Shown: positions 22,351 through 29,643 of the stretch, piece after piece
Numbering within the stretch: position 1 is the stretch's first letter
How the letters are laid out: each line of letters opens with the position of its first letter
Translations under genes and position numbers: made by a program
Origin: Brevundimonas subvibrioides ATCC 15264
GTDB lineage: Bacteria > Pseudomonadota > Alphaproteobacteria > Caulobacterales > Caulobacteraceae
Direction: 5' to 3'
Assembly (NCBI RefSeq): GCF_000144605.1
Contig: NC_014375.1
Coordinates: forward strand, 1,240,001 to 1,304,000
Length of the DNA stretch: 64,000 bases
The notes under the pieces: model-generated
Told to the model about the DNA's origin: nothing
Database searches by the model: none
Seen by the model: the letters and a program-made list of their open reading frames with translations, nothing else

Positions 22351-22424
22351 ACCCCTCGCCCTTTCGCACAAGGGACGACCGCAGGCGGTCGTGTGCTCAA
22401 GCCCTCTCCCGCCGGGAGAGGGGA
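22351..22424. repeat. Palindromic repeat before the capsid gene
   Basis: CCCTCTCCC-GCC-GGGAGAGGG at 22402-22422 makes a strong hairpin 16 bases before the capsid Shine-Dalgarno. Upstream, CGACCGCAGGCGGTCG forms a second hairpin. It resembles the C/G-rich dyads in other GTA gaps and may be an attenuator for capsid expression. Confidence 0.5.
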
Positions 22425-22440
22425 TCATGAAGGGAACACC

Positions 22441-23703
22441 ATGAAAGAGACCAAGACCGCGTCCGGTTCGCCGGAGGCGCGCGCTGCCATGCACGAGATG
22501 ATGGCGGCGTTCGAGGCGTTCAAAGGGGCCAACGACGCCCGGCTGGACGAGATCGAGAAGAAGGCCTCGGCCGACACGCTGCTGGAGGAGAAGGTGGCGC
22601 GGATCGACCAGGCGGTGGGGCAGGCGCAGGCGCGTCTGGACCGGGCGCTGAGCGAGGCGCGGCGGCCGCAGCTCGGCGGCGTCGAGAACCCCTCCGTCTC
22701 TCCCTTCGGTCGAGCCACCTCCCCATCGCTGCGCGACGGGGAGGAGACGAAATCGGCGTTCGACGGCTATGTGCGGACCGGGCGTGAACTGGGGCTGGAG
22801 CTGAAGGCGGGGCTGAGTTCGGCGCCGACCTCGGGCGGCTACATCGTGCCGACCGAGACGGAGCGGGCGATCGAGCGGCGGTTGATGGCGACCAGTCCGA
22901 TGCGCGAGATCGCCACGGTGCGGACCGTGGCCTCGGGCGTGTTCAGAAAGCCCGTGTCGACGGCGGGGATCGCGAGCGGCTGGGTGGCGGAGACGGCCGC
23001 GCGGCCGGAGACGGATCCGGCGACGCTGGCCCTGCTCGAGTTTCCGGCGGCGGATCTCTACGCCAATCCGGCAGCGACCCAGGCCCTGCTGGACGACGCC
23101 CTGGTCGATCTGGACGAATGGCTGGCGGGCGAGGTCGAGGACGCCTTCGCCGCGCAGGAGACCCAGGCCTTCGTCAACGGCGACGGGACGAACAAGCCGA
23201 GGGGCTTTCTGGGCTATTCGATCGTGGCGGACGCGGGCCATGCCTGGGGCGACATCGGCTATGTGGCGTCGGGCGCGGCCGGGGCGTTCTCGGCCTCCAG
23301 TCCCACGGACAGGCTGCTGGACCTGATCTATGCGCCCAAGGCCCAGTTCCGGCCGAACGGGCGGTTCGTGATGAACCGGAAGACGGTCTCGGCCGTGCGC
23401 AAGTTCAAGGACGCGGACGGCAACTACATCTGGGTGCCGGCCACGCGGCCGGGCGAGACGGCGAGCCTGCTGGGCTATCCCGTGACCGAGATCGAGACCA
23501 TGCCGGACATCGCGGCCAACAGCTATGCGATCGCGTTCGGCGATTTCCAGCGCGGGTATCTGATCGTCGACCGGGCGGGGGTGCGGGTGCTGAGGGACCC
23601 GTATTCGGCCAAGCCCTATGTGCTGTTCTACACGACCAAGCGGGTCGGCGGCGGGGTGCAGAACTTTGACGCGATCAAGGTGATGAAGTTCAGCGTGAGC
23701 TGA
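22441..23703 (+). CDS. GTA major capsid protein (g5), with an in-frame repeat insertion
   Basis: HK97-fold capsid, 420 aa. Residues 1-80 are a charged coiled-coil delta region (LDEIEKKASADTLLEEK). The mature domain starts near AFDGYVRTG (about 106), followed by the E-loop (SGGYIVPTETERAIE), P-domain and GFLGYSIV region. Residues 83-103, beginning NPSVSPFGRAT, are encoded by a palindromic intergenic repeat (22687-22748). They lie where the maturation protease is expected to cut. GAAGGGA precedes the ATG. Capsid self-assembly is conserved in the family; the effect of the insert is unknown. Confidence 0.93.
   Translation: MKETKTASGSPEARAAMHEMMAAFEAFKGANDARLDEIEKKASADTLLEEKVARIDQAVGQAQARLDRALSEARRPQLGGVENPSVSPFGRATSPSLRDGEETKSAFDGYVRTGRELGLELKAGLSSAPTSGGYIVPTETERAIERRLMATSPMREIATVRTVASGVFRKPVSTAGIASGWVAETAARPETDPATLALLEFPAADLYANPAATQALLDDALVDLDEWLAGEVEDAFAAQETQAFVNGDGTNKPRGFLGYSIVADAGHAWGDIGYVASGAAGAFSASSPTDRLLDLIYAPKAQFRPNGRFVMNRKTVSAVRKFKDADGNYIWVPATRPGETASLLGYPVTEIETMPDIAANSYAIAFGDFQRGYLIVDRAGVRVLRDPYSAKPYVLFYTTKRVGGGVQNFDAIKVMKFSVS
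22687..22748. repeat. Palindromic element half-copy inside the capsid gene
   Basis: AACCCCTCCGTC, then CCACCTCCCC, ATCGCTGCGCGAC and GGGAGGAGAC match in order the right half of the intergenic repeat at 23811-23878. The insertion keeps the capsid frame and adds about 21 residues. Confidence 0.8.
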
Positions 23704-23710
23704 GCTCACG

Positions 23711-23878
23711 GTCTCCTCCCCGTCGGCCGCTTGGCCGATGGGGAGGTGGCTCGAAGCGTAGCGGAGAGACGGAGGGGCTCTAGACGCCCCGACATCGACT
23801 CTGCGTCAAGAACCCCTCCGTCACGGCCCTGAAGAAGGGCCGCGCCACCTCCCGATCGCTGCGCGACAGGGAGGAGAC
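23711..23878. repeat. Intergenic palindromic element, GTCTCCTCCC type
   Basis: About 168 bp bounded by GTCTCCTCCC and GGGAGGAGAC, with internal dyads (CCTCCCC/GGGGAGG, ACGGAGGGG/AACCCCTCCGT). It fills the gap between capsid and head-tail connector genes. A second full copy is at 46645-46812 and a half-copy is in the capsid. Confidence 0.8.
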
Positions 23879-23905
23879 CTGATCATCTGACATCGGAGAT
23901 TTCCC

Positions 23906-24172
23906 ATGACCGCACCCGTGACGCTCACGGAGGCGAAGCTGTTCCTGCGCGTCGAGCACGCGGCGGAGGACGGTCTGATCCAGACGCTGATCGATGCCGC
24001 CCAGGCGCGGGTCGAGGGGGAGGTGGGTCTGGGCCTGACCTCGACGTCGGCGGCGCCGCTGAGGCTGGCGATCCTGATGCTGGCGCTGCGGGCCTATGAG
24101 CGGGGCGAGGTGGAGATGTCGATCCGGCCGGTCGAGGCCTGGATCGCGCCCTATCGGGTCGTCCGGCTGTGA
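23906..24172 (+). CDS. GTA head-tail connector (g6 type)
   Basis: 88 aa. VTLTEAKLFLRVEHAAEDGLIQTLIDAAQARVEGEVG is the typical opening of gp6-like phage connector proteins, four helices that sit beneath the portal. The stop overlaps the next GTG (GTGA). Length matches the family. Confidence 0.85.
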   Translation: MTAPVTLTEAKLFLRVEHAAEDGLIQTLIDAAQARVEGEVGLGLTSTSAAPLRLAILMLALRAYERGEVEMSIRPVEAWIAPYRVVRL

Positions 24173-24480
24173 GCGGGTTTCGCGTCCTGGCCCAGCTGCT
24201 GGAGCCGATCGAGGCGGAGACGCCGTATGGCGGCCGATCGGTGTCGTTCGAGCCGCTGGGGTCGGTCTGGTTGAGGCTGGAAGGACGGCGGCGGCGGGAA
24301 CGGACCGAGGCGGGCGTGACCTCGGCGATCGAGGTGGCCACGGGCGAGACGCGGACCGATCCGCGGCTGACCGAGGGGCGGGTGATCCGGTTCGGCGGGG
24401 CGGACTGGACGATCGCGGCGGTGGATGCCGACCCGGAACGACCGGGGCGCACGCGCCTGGGCCTGGAGCGCAGCCGATGA
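24169..24480 (+). CDS. GTA head-tail adaptor (g7 type)
   Basis: 103 aa, GTG start coupled to the upstream stop. SVWLRLEGRRRRERTEAGV and RVIRFGGADWTIAAVDADP follow the small beta-barrel of SPP1 gp16/HK97 gp7-type adaptors that close the connector. The stop overlaps ATG of the next gene. Confidence 0.82.
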   Translation: MSGFRVLAQLLEPIEAETPYGGRSVSFEPLGSVWLRLEGRRRRERTEAGVTSAIEVATGETRTDPRLTEGRVIRFGGADWTIAAVDADPERPGRTRLGLERSR

Positions 24481-24884
24481 GGGATCACGAGAGCGCGCTG
24501 CAGCAGGCGCTGATCGCGCATCTGCGGGCGGATTCGGCGATCCGGGCCCTGCTGGGCGAGCCGGCAAGGGTCTGGGACCAGGCCCCCCGGGACGTGGACT
24601 GGCCGTGGCTGGCCGTCGGGCGGTCGGAAAGCCGGCCGGTGGCGGCCGACGGATGCGGCGTGGAGCATACGCTCAGCCTGCGCTGCGCCTCGCTGTTTTC
24701 GGGGACGGAAGAGGCCAGGGCCGTTCTGGCCGCGGTGCGGGCAGCGCTGCACGAGGCGACACTGGAGGCGGACGGGGTTCGCACCGTGTCGATCCGGGCG
24801 ATCTATGCCGACGTGTTCCGGTCGAACGACCAGAAGCGGATCTGGGGCGTCGTGCGGGTGCGCGCGGTGACGGAAGAGATTTGA
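24477..24884 (+). CDS. GTA tail terminator (g8, DUF3168)
   Basis: 135 aa. ALQQALIAHLRADSAIRALLGEPARVWDQAP and the central LSLRCASLFSGTEEARAVLAAVRAAL are DUF3168 hallmarks; these proteins cap the tail tube at the head junction. ATGA coupling to the adaptor gene. Confidence 0.85.
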   Translation: MRDHESALQQALIAHLRADSAIRALLGEPARVWDQAPRDVDWPWLAVGRSESRPVAADGCGVEHTLSLRCASLFSGTEEARAVLAAVRAALHEATLEADGVRTVSIRAIYADVFRSNDQKRIWGVVRVRAVTEEI

Positions 24885-25036
24885 TCCTCCCCCGCGCCTG
24901 GCGGGGGAGGGGGACCATGCGCAGCATGGTGGAGGGGGCGGAAGCGGGCACCAGGTCTGAGGTCGCCCCCTCCACCACGACGCAAACGCGTCGCGTTCCC
25001 CCGCCCCCGTTTCGCTGCGCTTCACGAGGGAGGATC
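24885..25036. repeat. Intergenic palindromic element, CCTCCCCCGCGC type
   Basis: About 150 bp starting TCCTCCCCCGCGCCTGGCGG and ending in a GAGGGAGGATCA complement, with inner arms TGGAGGGGGCG and CGCCCCCTCCA. Nearly the same element is at 26308-26453. It separates tail terminator from tail tube genes; the right end supplies the Shine-Dalgarno-like GGAGGAT. Confidence 0.8.
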
Positions 25037-25041
25037 ACGAC

Positions 25042-25452
25042 ATGGCCGCTCAACGGGGCAAGGACATACTGCTGAAAATCGAGGGGGCTCCGGGCGTGTT
25101 CACGACCGTCGCGGGTCTGAGGGCTCGGACGATCTCTCTCAATGCGAAGACGGTGGACGCGACCGACGCGGACTCGGCCGGGCGGTGGCGCGAACTGCTG
25201 GGCGGGGCCGGCGTCAAGTCGGCCGCGGTGTCGGGGCAGGGCATCTTTCGCGATGCCGCGTCCGACGCAGCGATCCGCGAGGCCTTCTTCGATCAGGGGC
25301 TGAAGACCTGGCGGTTGATCGTTCCGGACTTCGGCGTGCTGGAAGGGCCGTTCCTGGTCTCGGCGCTGGAGTATGCCGGCGACCATGAAGGCGAGGCGAC
25401 GTTCGCGATCAGCCTGGCCAGCGCGGGGGCGGTCGCCTTCAGCGCGATCTAG
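25042..25452 (+). CDS. GTA major tail tube protein (g9)
   Basis: 136 aa. GKDILLKIEGAPGVFTTVAGLRARTISLNAKTVDATDADSAGRWRELL is the standard start of GTA/phage TP901-1 type tail tube proteins, and FLVSALEYAGDHEGEATFAISLASAG is the closing beta hairpin. It polymerises into the tail tube. Its stop overlaps by four bases the stop of the convergent lipoprotein gene. Confidence 0.92.
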   Translation: MAAQRGKDILLKIEGAPGVFTTVAGLRARTISLNAKTVDATDADSAGRWRELLGGAGVKSAAVSGQGIFRDAASDAAIREAFFDQGLKTWRLIVPDFGVLEGPFLVSALEYAGDHEGEATFAISLASAGAVAFSAI

Positions 25453-25808
25453 GGACTGACGGCCAGAATGGTGGTGTTCCACTGCTCGGCAAAGCCGTAG
25501 GCGCGGTCCGAGCGCAGACGCTGTTCCTCGGTGGTGAAACTGTCGCCGCCGGCATCGATGACGCGATAGCCGAGACGGTCCGCGGCGGCGGAGTCGGCTC
25601 CGGGGAAGACCAGCGCGAAACCGATGAACCCGATCAGGCGATGGTCGCCACCGGCGGCGGCCTCGCGGGCCAGGGCCGGTGCGTCCGACGGGACATGATC
25701 GGCGAGGGCGTAGCCGTTCGGGTCGGATCCGACGGTATCGGGCGCAGGCGGCGTGGCGCACGCGGCCAGGCTGCAGACGACGGCGAGGGCGGTCAGGGTG
25801 CGGGTCAT
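25449..25808 (-). CDS. Lipoprotein inserted between GTA g9 and g10
   Basis: 119 aa. Signal peptide TRTLTALAVVCSLAAC with lipobox LAAC. The mature part (HRLIGFIGFALVFPGADSAAADRLGYRVIDAGGDSFT) has no known family. It runs against the GTA transcription, its stop overlaps the tail tube stop and its ATG is back-to-back with g10. An envelope protein with no evident structural role in the particle; possibly a cargo gene. Confidence 0.75.
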   Translation of the reverse strand: MTRTLTALAVVCSLAACATPPAPDTVGSDPNGYALADHVPSDAPALAREAAAGGDHRLIGFIGFALVFPGADSAAADRLGYRVIDAGGDSFTTEEQRLRSDRAYGFAEQWNTTILAVSP

Positions 25809-25818
25809 GGAGACGAGA

Positions 25819-26133
25819 ATGCCTGAACGCCGGATCGGTTGTAACGCGGCCCGTGGCGAGGCGGTGGCCGTGCTGGCGGGAGAACCGCGACGGCTGTGCC
25901 TGACCCTGGGGGCGCTGGCGGAGATCGAGACGGCCCTGGGCGCGGCGGGCATCGAGGCGCTGGGCGCGCGGATGCGGACCCTGTCGGCGGGGGATCTGAT
26001 GGCGGTGCTGGCGGCCCTGTTGCGGGGCGGGGGCGAGGGCCGTTTTGCGCGGGCGCTGGACGGGGCGGCGGTGTCGCCGGTCGATGCGGCCGAGGCGGTG
26101 GCGGCGGCGTTCGTGGCGTCGGCCGATGGCTGA
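25819..26133 (+). CDS. GTA tail assembly chaperone (g10)
   Basis: 104 aa. GEAVAVLAGEPRRLCLTLGALAEIETALGAAGIEALGARMR matches the gene-transfer-agent tail chaperone family (PF11836). ATG 25807 is an alternative start that shares its CATG with the divergent lipoprotein start. It overlaps the following gene by eight bases, as in phage chaperone pairs. Confidence 0.85.
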   Translation: MPERRIGCNAARGEAVAVLAGEPRRLCLTLGALAEIETALGAAGIEALGARMRTLSAGDLMAVLAALLRGGGEGRFARALDGAAVSPVDAAEAVAAAFVASADG

Positions 26134-26302
26134 GACGGGCTGGGGCGCGATGCTGCGCACGGCGGTGGCGCTGGGCGTATCGCCCGACCGCTTCTGGCGC
26201 CTGTCGCTGAAGGAATGGCGGATGCTGACGGCCGTGGCACCGGGTGCGGTGCCGATGGGGCGACGCGAGGTCGAGGCGCTGATGACGGCGTGGCCGGATT
26301 GA
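26126..26302 (+). CDS. GTA tail assembly chaperone, second part (g10.1)
   Basis: 58 aa. WGAMLRTAVALGVSPDRFWRLSLKEWRML is the signature of the small phage tail assembly chaperone family (PF09550). It overlaps g10 in another frame. The pair may correspond to the frameshift pair G/GT of lambda, here as two ORFs. Confidence 0.85.
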   Translation: MAETGWGAMLRTAVALGVSPDRFWRLSLKEWRMLTAVAPGAVPMGRREVEALMTAWPD

Positions 26303-26307
26303 GATGA

Positions 26308-26453
26308 ATCCTCCCCCGCGCCTGGCGGGGGAGGGGGACCGCGAAGCGGTGGAGGGGGCGGAAGCGGGCACCGGGTCCAAGGTCGCCCCCTCCACCACGA
26401 CGCAGGCGCGTCGCGGTCCCCCTCCCCCGTGCGCTTCGCTTCTGGAGAGGACT
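26308..26453. repeat. Intergenic palindromic element, second CCTCCCCCGCGC copy
   Basis: Starts ATCCTCCCCCGCGCCTGGCG and shares the 24885 copy's order of motifs (GGAGGGGGCGGAAGCGGGCA, CGCCCCCTCCACCACGACGC). It ends one base before the tape measure start, contributing its ribosome binding region (GGAGAGGA). Confidence 0.8.
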
Positions 26454-26454
26454 T

Positions 26455-26991
26455 ATGACTGACGACACACTGGACATTATCCCCGTGAAGGCGGCCGAGG
26501 CGGGGGCGGCGCTGGAGGCCCTGCGGGAGCCGGCGGAGCGGGCGGCCACGAGCATCGAGGAGGCGTTCGGGCGGGCGGGGGCCAGTCTGACGCGGTCGCT
26601 GGCGCGGGCGGCGGCGGACGGAGAGGTTTCGCTGTCCGAACTGGCGCGGGCGGTGCTGGGCGCGGTCGGTGCGGGGGTCGGAGGATCCGGGGGCCCGCTT
26701 TCCGGAGGATTGGGCGAAGCCATCGCCAAGGCGGTGGCCGGCGCGGCGGGGTTCGGCGGCGCGCGGGCCGACGGCGGCCCGGTGCTGGGCGGCGGAGCCT
26801 ATCTGGTCGGGGAGCGGGGGCCGGAGGTGTTCCGGCCTGCCGGCGCGGGCGTGATCGAAGGCGGCGCTGGCGGGACGGGCGTGACGGTGAACGTCAGCGT
26901 CGACGGCGGGGCCCCGGCCCTGCTCAGGTCCGAGGCGCAGATCGCGCAGATGCTGGCCCGGGCCGCCGCGCTTGGGGCGCGGCGGTTGTGA
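26455..26991 (+). CDS. GTA tape measure protein (g11)
   Basis: 178 aa, very short for a tape measure but usual for GTAs with short tails. AATSIEEAFGRAGASLTRSLARAAADGEVSLSELARAVLG is the helical core. The Gly-rich middle leads to the conserved GGPVLGGGAYLVGERGPEVFRP motif found at the C-terminus of many tape measures. Confidence 0.85.
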   Translation: MTDDTLDIIPVKAAEAGAALEALREPAERAATSIEEAFGRAGASLTRSLARAAADGEVSLSELARAVLGAVGAGVGGSGGPLSGGLGEAIAKAVAGAAGFGGARADGGPVLGGGAYLVGERGPEVFRPAGAGVIEGGAGGTGVTVNVSVDGGAPALLRSEAQIAQMLARAAALGARRL

Positions 26992-26997
26992 GGAAAC

Positions 26998-27684
26998 CTA
27001 GCGGACCTTGGGGTTCGGTCCGAAGCGGTTGTCGCCGGGCTGGCCTTCGGCGATGCCGATCCAGAGCAGGAAGCCCAGCTGGATGAGGCAGACGATCGCG
27101 AAGATGCCAAAGCCCGGGGCCATGATCGCCCAGACCATGGCCGGGTCGTCCGACTCCCAGTTGCCGCTGTTGGCGATGGCGGTCAGGCCCACTGTCGCGA
27201 TGAAGGCCCCGATACCGACGACGCCGGCGATCCAGGGGATGACGGCGAGCCAGCCGGTGTGCCCCATGTCGTGCAGCCGCTTCACGGTGATCGCGAGATT
27301 CGGCCAGATCAGGGCGATGGAGAGCAGCGCGCCGAAGAAGGGAATCCAGCCCAGCACCACGCCGATGCCGAGGCAGATGAGCCAGCCGAGCCAGAAATGC
27401 TGGCGGCGGATGCGGCCCTCGAACGAGAACAGGACCTTCTGGAAATCGAAGGTGTCGACCGGCACGCCCGGCGTGGCCGAGGGGCCGGAGGCCGGGATGG
27501 CGGCGGCCAGCAGCATGATGTTGGTCGCCTCGCCGGCCACAGGCACGAAATCGACCCGCAGACCGGCGGTGATGCTCGAGGGCGGCGTCACCTGGTCGGC
27601 GTTGAACGCATAGCGGATGCCGTCGTCGCCGCTGATGAGGCCGGAACCCGCCGTCGGATCGAAACTGAGAATCTGACCGCGCAT
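26998..27684 (-). CDS. Cold-shock-like + DUF805 membrane protein inside the GTA
   Basis: 228 aa. Residues 1-60 are an OB/cold-shock-like domain (GQILSFDPTAGSGLISGDDGIRYAF). Residues 85-215 form DUF805 with three or four membrane helices and the hallmark RIRRQHFWLG, then VKRLHDMGHTGW. GGGGAA precedes the ATG. It runs against GTA transcription between g11 and g12 and has no expected role in particles. Such fusions are ordinary chromosomal inner-membrane proteins. Confidence 0.88.
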   Translation of the reverse strand: MRGQILSFDPTAGSGLISGDDGIRYAFNADQVTPPSSITAGLRVDFVPVAGEATNIMLLAAAIPASGPSATPGVPVDTFDFQKVLFSFEGRIRRQHFWLGWLICLGIGVVLGWIPFFGALLSIALIWPNLAITVKRLHDMGHTGWLAVIPWIAGVVGIGAFIATVGLTAIANSGNWESDDPAMVWAIMAPGFGIFAIVCLIQLGFLLWIGIAEGQPGDNRFGPNPKVR

Positions 27685-27773
27685 CCGTTGGTTCCCCTGC
27701 CCGGGCCCTGAACCGGCCCGTCTGCAAACTGGACGAGGCGGCGGCTGGCGACAAGTTAAACAGGAGACAGGTG

Positions 27774-28412
27774 ATGGCCTTTCACGAGGTGCGTCTGCCC
27801 GCGCGGCTGGCGTTCGGGTCCACGGGCGGGGTGGAGCGGCGGACCGCGATCGTGACGCTGGCGTCCGGATTCGAGCGGCGGAACAGTCCCTGGGCGATGG
27901 GGCGCAGGCGGTATCTGATCGGGGCGAACCTGAGGTCGCTGGCGGACATGGCTGAGCTGACCGCCTTCTTCGAGGCGCGGCGCGGGCGGCTGTTCGGGTT
28001 CCGGTTCCGGGACTTCGCGGACTTCGCTTCGTGCGCGCCGGGCGGGACACCGGCGGCAACCGACCAGCCGCTGGGAACCGGCGACGGGGTGCGGACGGTG
28101 TTTCCCCTGATGAAGGCTTACGGAGACCCCGGATCGGGTCCGGGGCAGGCTGTGGAACGGCCCATCGCCAAGCCGGTCGAGGGGTCGGTGCGGCTCGCCG
28201 TGGATGGGGTCGAGGTGTCGGGCGGCTTTTCGGTCGACGCGACGACGGGCCTTGTCACACTGGACGTCGCGCCGGGCGGGGGCGCGACGGTGACGGCGGG
28301 CTTTCTGTTCGACACGCCCGTGCGGTTCGACGCGGACCGGCTGGAGATGACGCTGGAGAGCTTCGATGCCGGGCGGATGGCGGCCGTGCCGCTGATCGAG
28401 ATCAGGATCTGA
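27774..28412 (+). CDS. GTA tail protein (g12, DUF2460)
   Basis: 212 aa. FHEVRLPARLAFGSTGGVERRTAIVTLASGFERRNSPW is the DUF2460 opening (distal tail protein of GTAs), and the C-terminal VRFDADRLEMTLESFDAGRMAAVPLIEIR is the closing hallmark. A GC-rich palindrome (CCCCGGATCGGGTCCGGGG at 28126-28144) lies within the middle coding region, in a segment rich in Gly/Pro; it may be another repeat insertion. Confidence 0.9.
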   Translation: MAFHEVRLPARLAFGSTGGVERRTAIVTLASGFERRNSPWAMGRRRYLIGANLRSLADMAELTAFFEARRGRLFGFRFRDFADFASCAPGGTPAATDQPLGTGDGVRTVFPLMKAYGDPGSGPGQAVERPIAKPVEGSVRLAVDGVEVSGGFSVDATTGLVTLDVAPGGGATVTAGFLFDTPVRFDADRLEMTLESFDAGRMAAVPLIEIRI

Positions 28413-28415
28413 GAA

Positions 28416-28546
28416 ATCCTTCCCCCTTGGGGGAGGGGGCGCGGCGTGGCTTCGCGCTGTGACGGAGGGGGCCTGCGGCGGGCAGGGTGTCTGGGGCTGG
28501 CCCCCTCCACCGCTCCGCGGTCCCCCTCCCCCAACGGGGGAGGATT
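28416..28546. repeat. Intergenic palindromic element before g13
   Basis: ATCCTTCCCCCTTGGGGGAG at the left, CCCTCCCCCAACGGGGGAGG at the right, with TGACGGAGGGGGCC and GGCCCCCTCCACC between. Same architecture as the other GTA-gap elements. The terminal GGAGGA acts as the ribosome site of g13. Confidence 0.75.
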
Positions 28547-29188
28547 ATGAGGGACATACCGACAGAACTGGCCGCCCGCATCGAGAGCGGGGCGGCGACG
28601 CTGTGCCATGCCTGGATCGTGGCGCGGGCGGACGGGACGCGGATGGGGTTCAGCGACCATGACCGCGACCTGGACGTCGATGGCGTGGTCTGCGCGGCCG
28701 GGAGCGGCTGGACGCAAGGGGCGATGGACGCCTCGACGGGGCTGGGCGGCGGAACGCTGGCGGTCGCCGGCGTGCTGGACGACGACCGGATCGCGGACGC
28801 CGATATCGCGGCGGGGCTGTGGGACCGGGCGCGGGTCGAGGTGTGGCGCGTGAACTGGCGGCGGCCGGACCTGAAGGTGAGGCTGGGGGTCGGGACGCTG
28901 GGCACGATCCGTCGCGAAGGAGCGGGCTTCACGGCCGAGGTCGAGGGGCCTCTGGCGGCGCTGGAGCGGGTCGTGGGGCGGACCTATGGGCGCAGCTGCG
29001 ACGCGGTGCTGGGCGACGGGCGCTGTCGGGCCGAGCCGGCGGGGCGGACCTGCGACAAGCGGTGGGCGACCTGCGTCGGGGTCTTCGCCAACGGCATCAA
29101 CTTCCAGGGCTTTCCGGCGATTCCGGGCGACGACTTCCTGACCGCCTATCCGGCGACGGGCGCGCGGAACGATGGGGGCAAAAGGTGA
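28547..29188 (+). CDS. GTA baseplate/hub protein (g13, DUF2163)
   Basis: 213 aa. Residues 1-150 match DUF2163 (ATLCHAWIVARADGTRMGFSDHDRDLDVDGV). The C-terminal part has the BR0599-type cysteine cluster (GRSCDAVLGDGRCRAE, RTCDKRWATC) that in RcGTA binds an iron-sulfur centre, ending in GFPAIPGDDFL. GGAGGATT precedes the ATG. Confidence 0.92.
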   Translation: MRDIPTELAARIESGAATLCHAWIVARADGTRMGFSDHDRDLDVDGVVCAAGSGWTQGAMDASTGLGGGTLAVAGVLDDDRIADADIAAGLWDRARVEVWRVNWRRPDLKVRLGVGTLGTIRREGAGFTAEVEGPLAALERVVGRTYGRSCDAVLGDGRCRAEPAGRTCDKRWATCVGVFANGINFQGFPAIPGDDFLTAYPATGARNDGGKR

Positions 29189-29643
29189 CGCCGGTCGAGG
29201 CGGCGCGCGGCTGGCTGGGGACGCCCTACCGGCATCAGGCGAGCACGAAGGGCGCAGGGGCGGACTGTCTGGGCCTGGTGCGCGGGGTCTGGCGCGAAGT
29301 GGTGGGGGAGGAGCCCGAGGCCCTGCCGGCCTATGCGCCGGACTGGGCCGAAGTCGGCGGGGTCGAGACGCTGCTCGAGGCGGCGGGGCGGTGGCTGGTG
29401 GCCAAGCCGCCGGGCGAGATGCAGCCGGGCGACGTCCTGCTGTTCCGGATGGCGGACGGGGCGATGGTCAAGCATTGCGCGATCCTGAGCGCGCTGGGGC
29501 CGCCGGAGCCCCGGATCATCCATGCCTACTGGGGGCGGGCGGTGGTCGAAAGCTGGATGGGGCCGTGGTGGCGGAGGCGGCTGGTGGCCGTCTTCGGCTG
29601 GCCCGTCCCGGCTCAAGGCCGGGGTGGAGAGGGGGATCACTGA
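29185..29643 (+). CDS. GTA cell-wall peptidase (g14, NlpC/P60)
   Basis: 152 aa, GTG start coupled to g13 stop. GADCLGLVRGVWRE contains the catalytic Cys, VKHCAILSA the catalytic His, and IIHAYWGRAVVE the third polar residue strand. Tail-associated hydrolase that opens the recipient peptidoglycan. The stop overlaps the next ATG (TGATG). Confidence 0.93.
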   Translation: MTPVEAARGWLGTPYRHQASTKGAGADCLGLVRGVWREVVGEEPEALPAYAPDWAEVGGVETLLEAAGRWLVAKPPGEMQPGDVLLFRMADGAMVKHCAILSALGPPEPRIIHAYWGRAVVESWMGPWWRRRLVAVFGWPVPAQGRGGEGDH

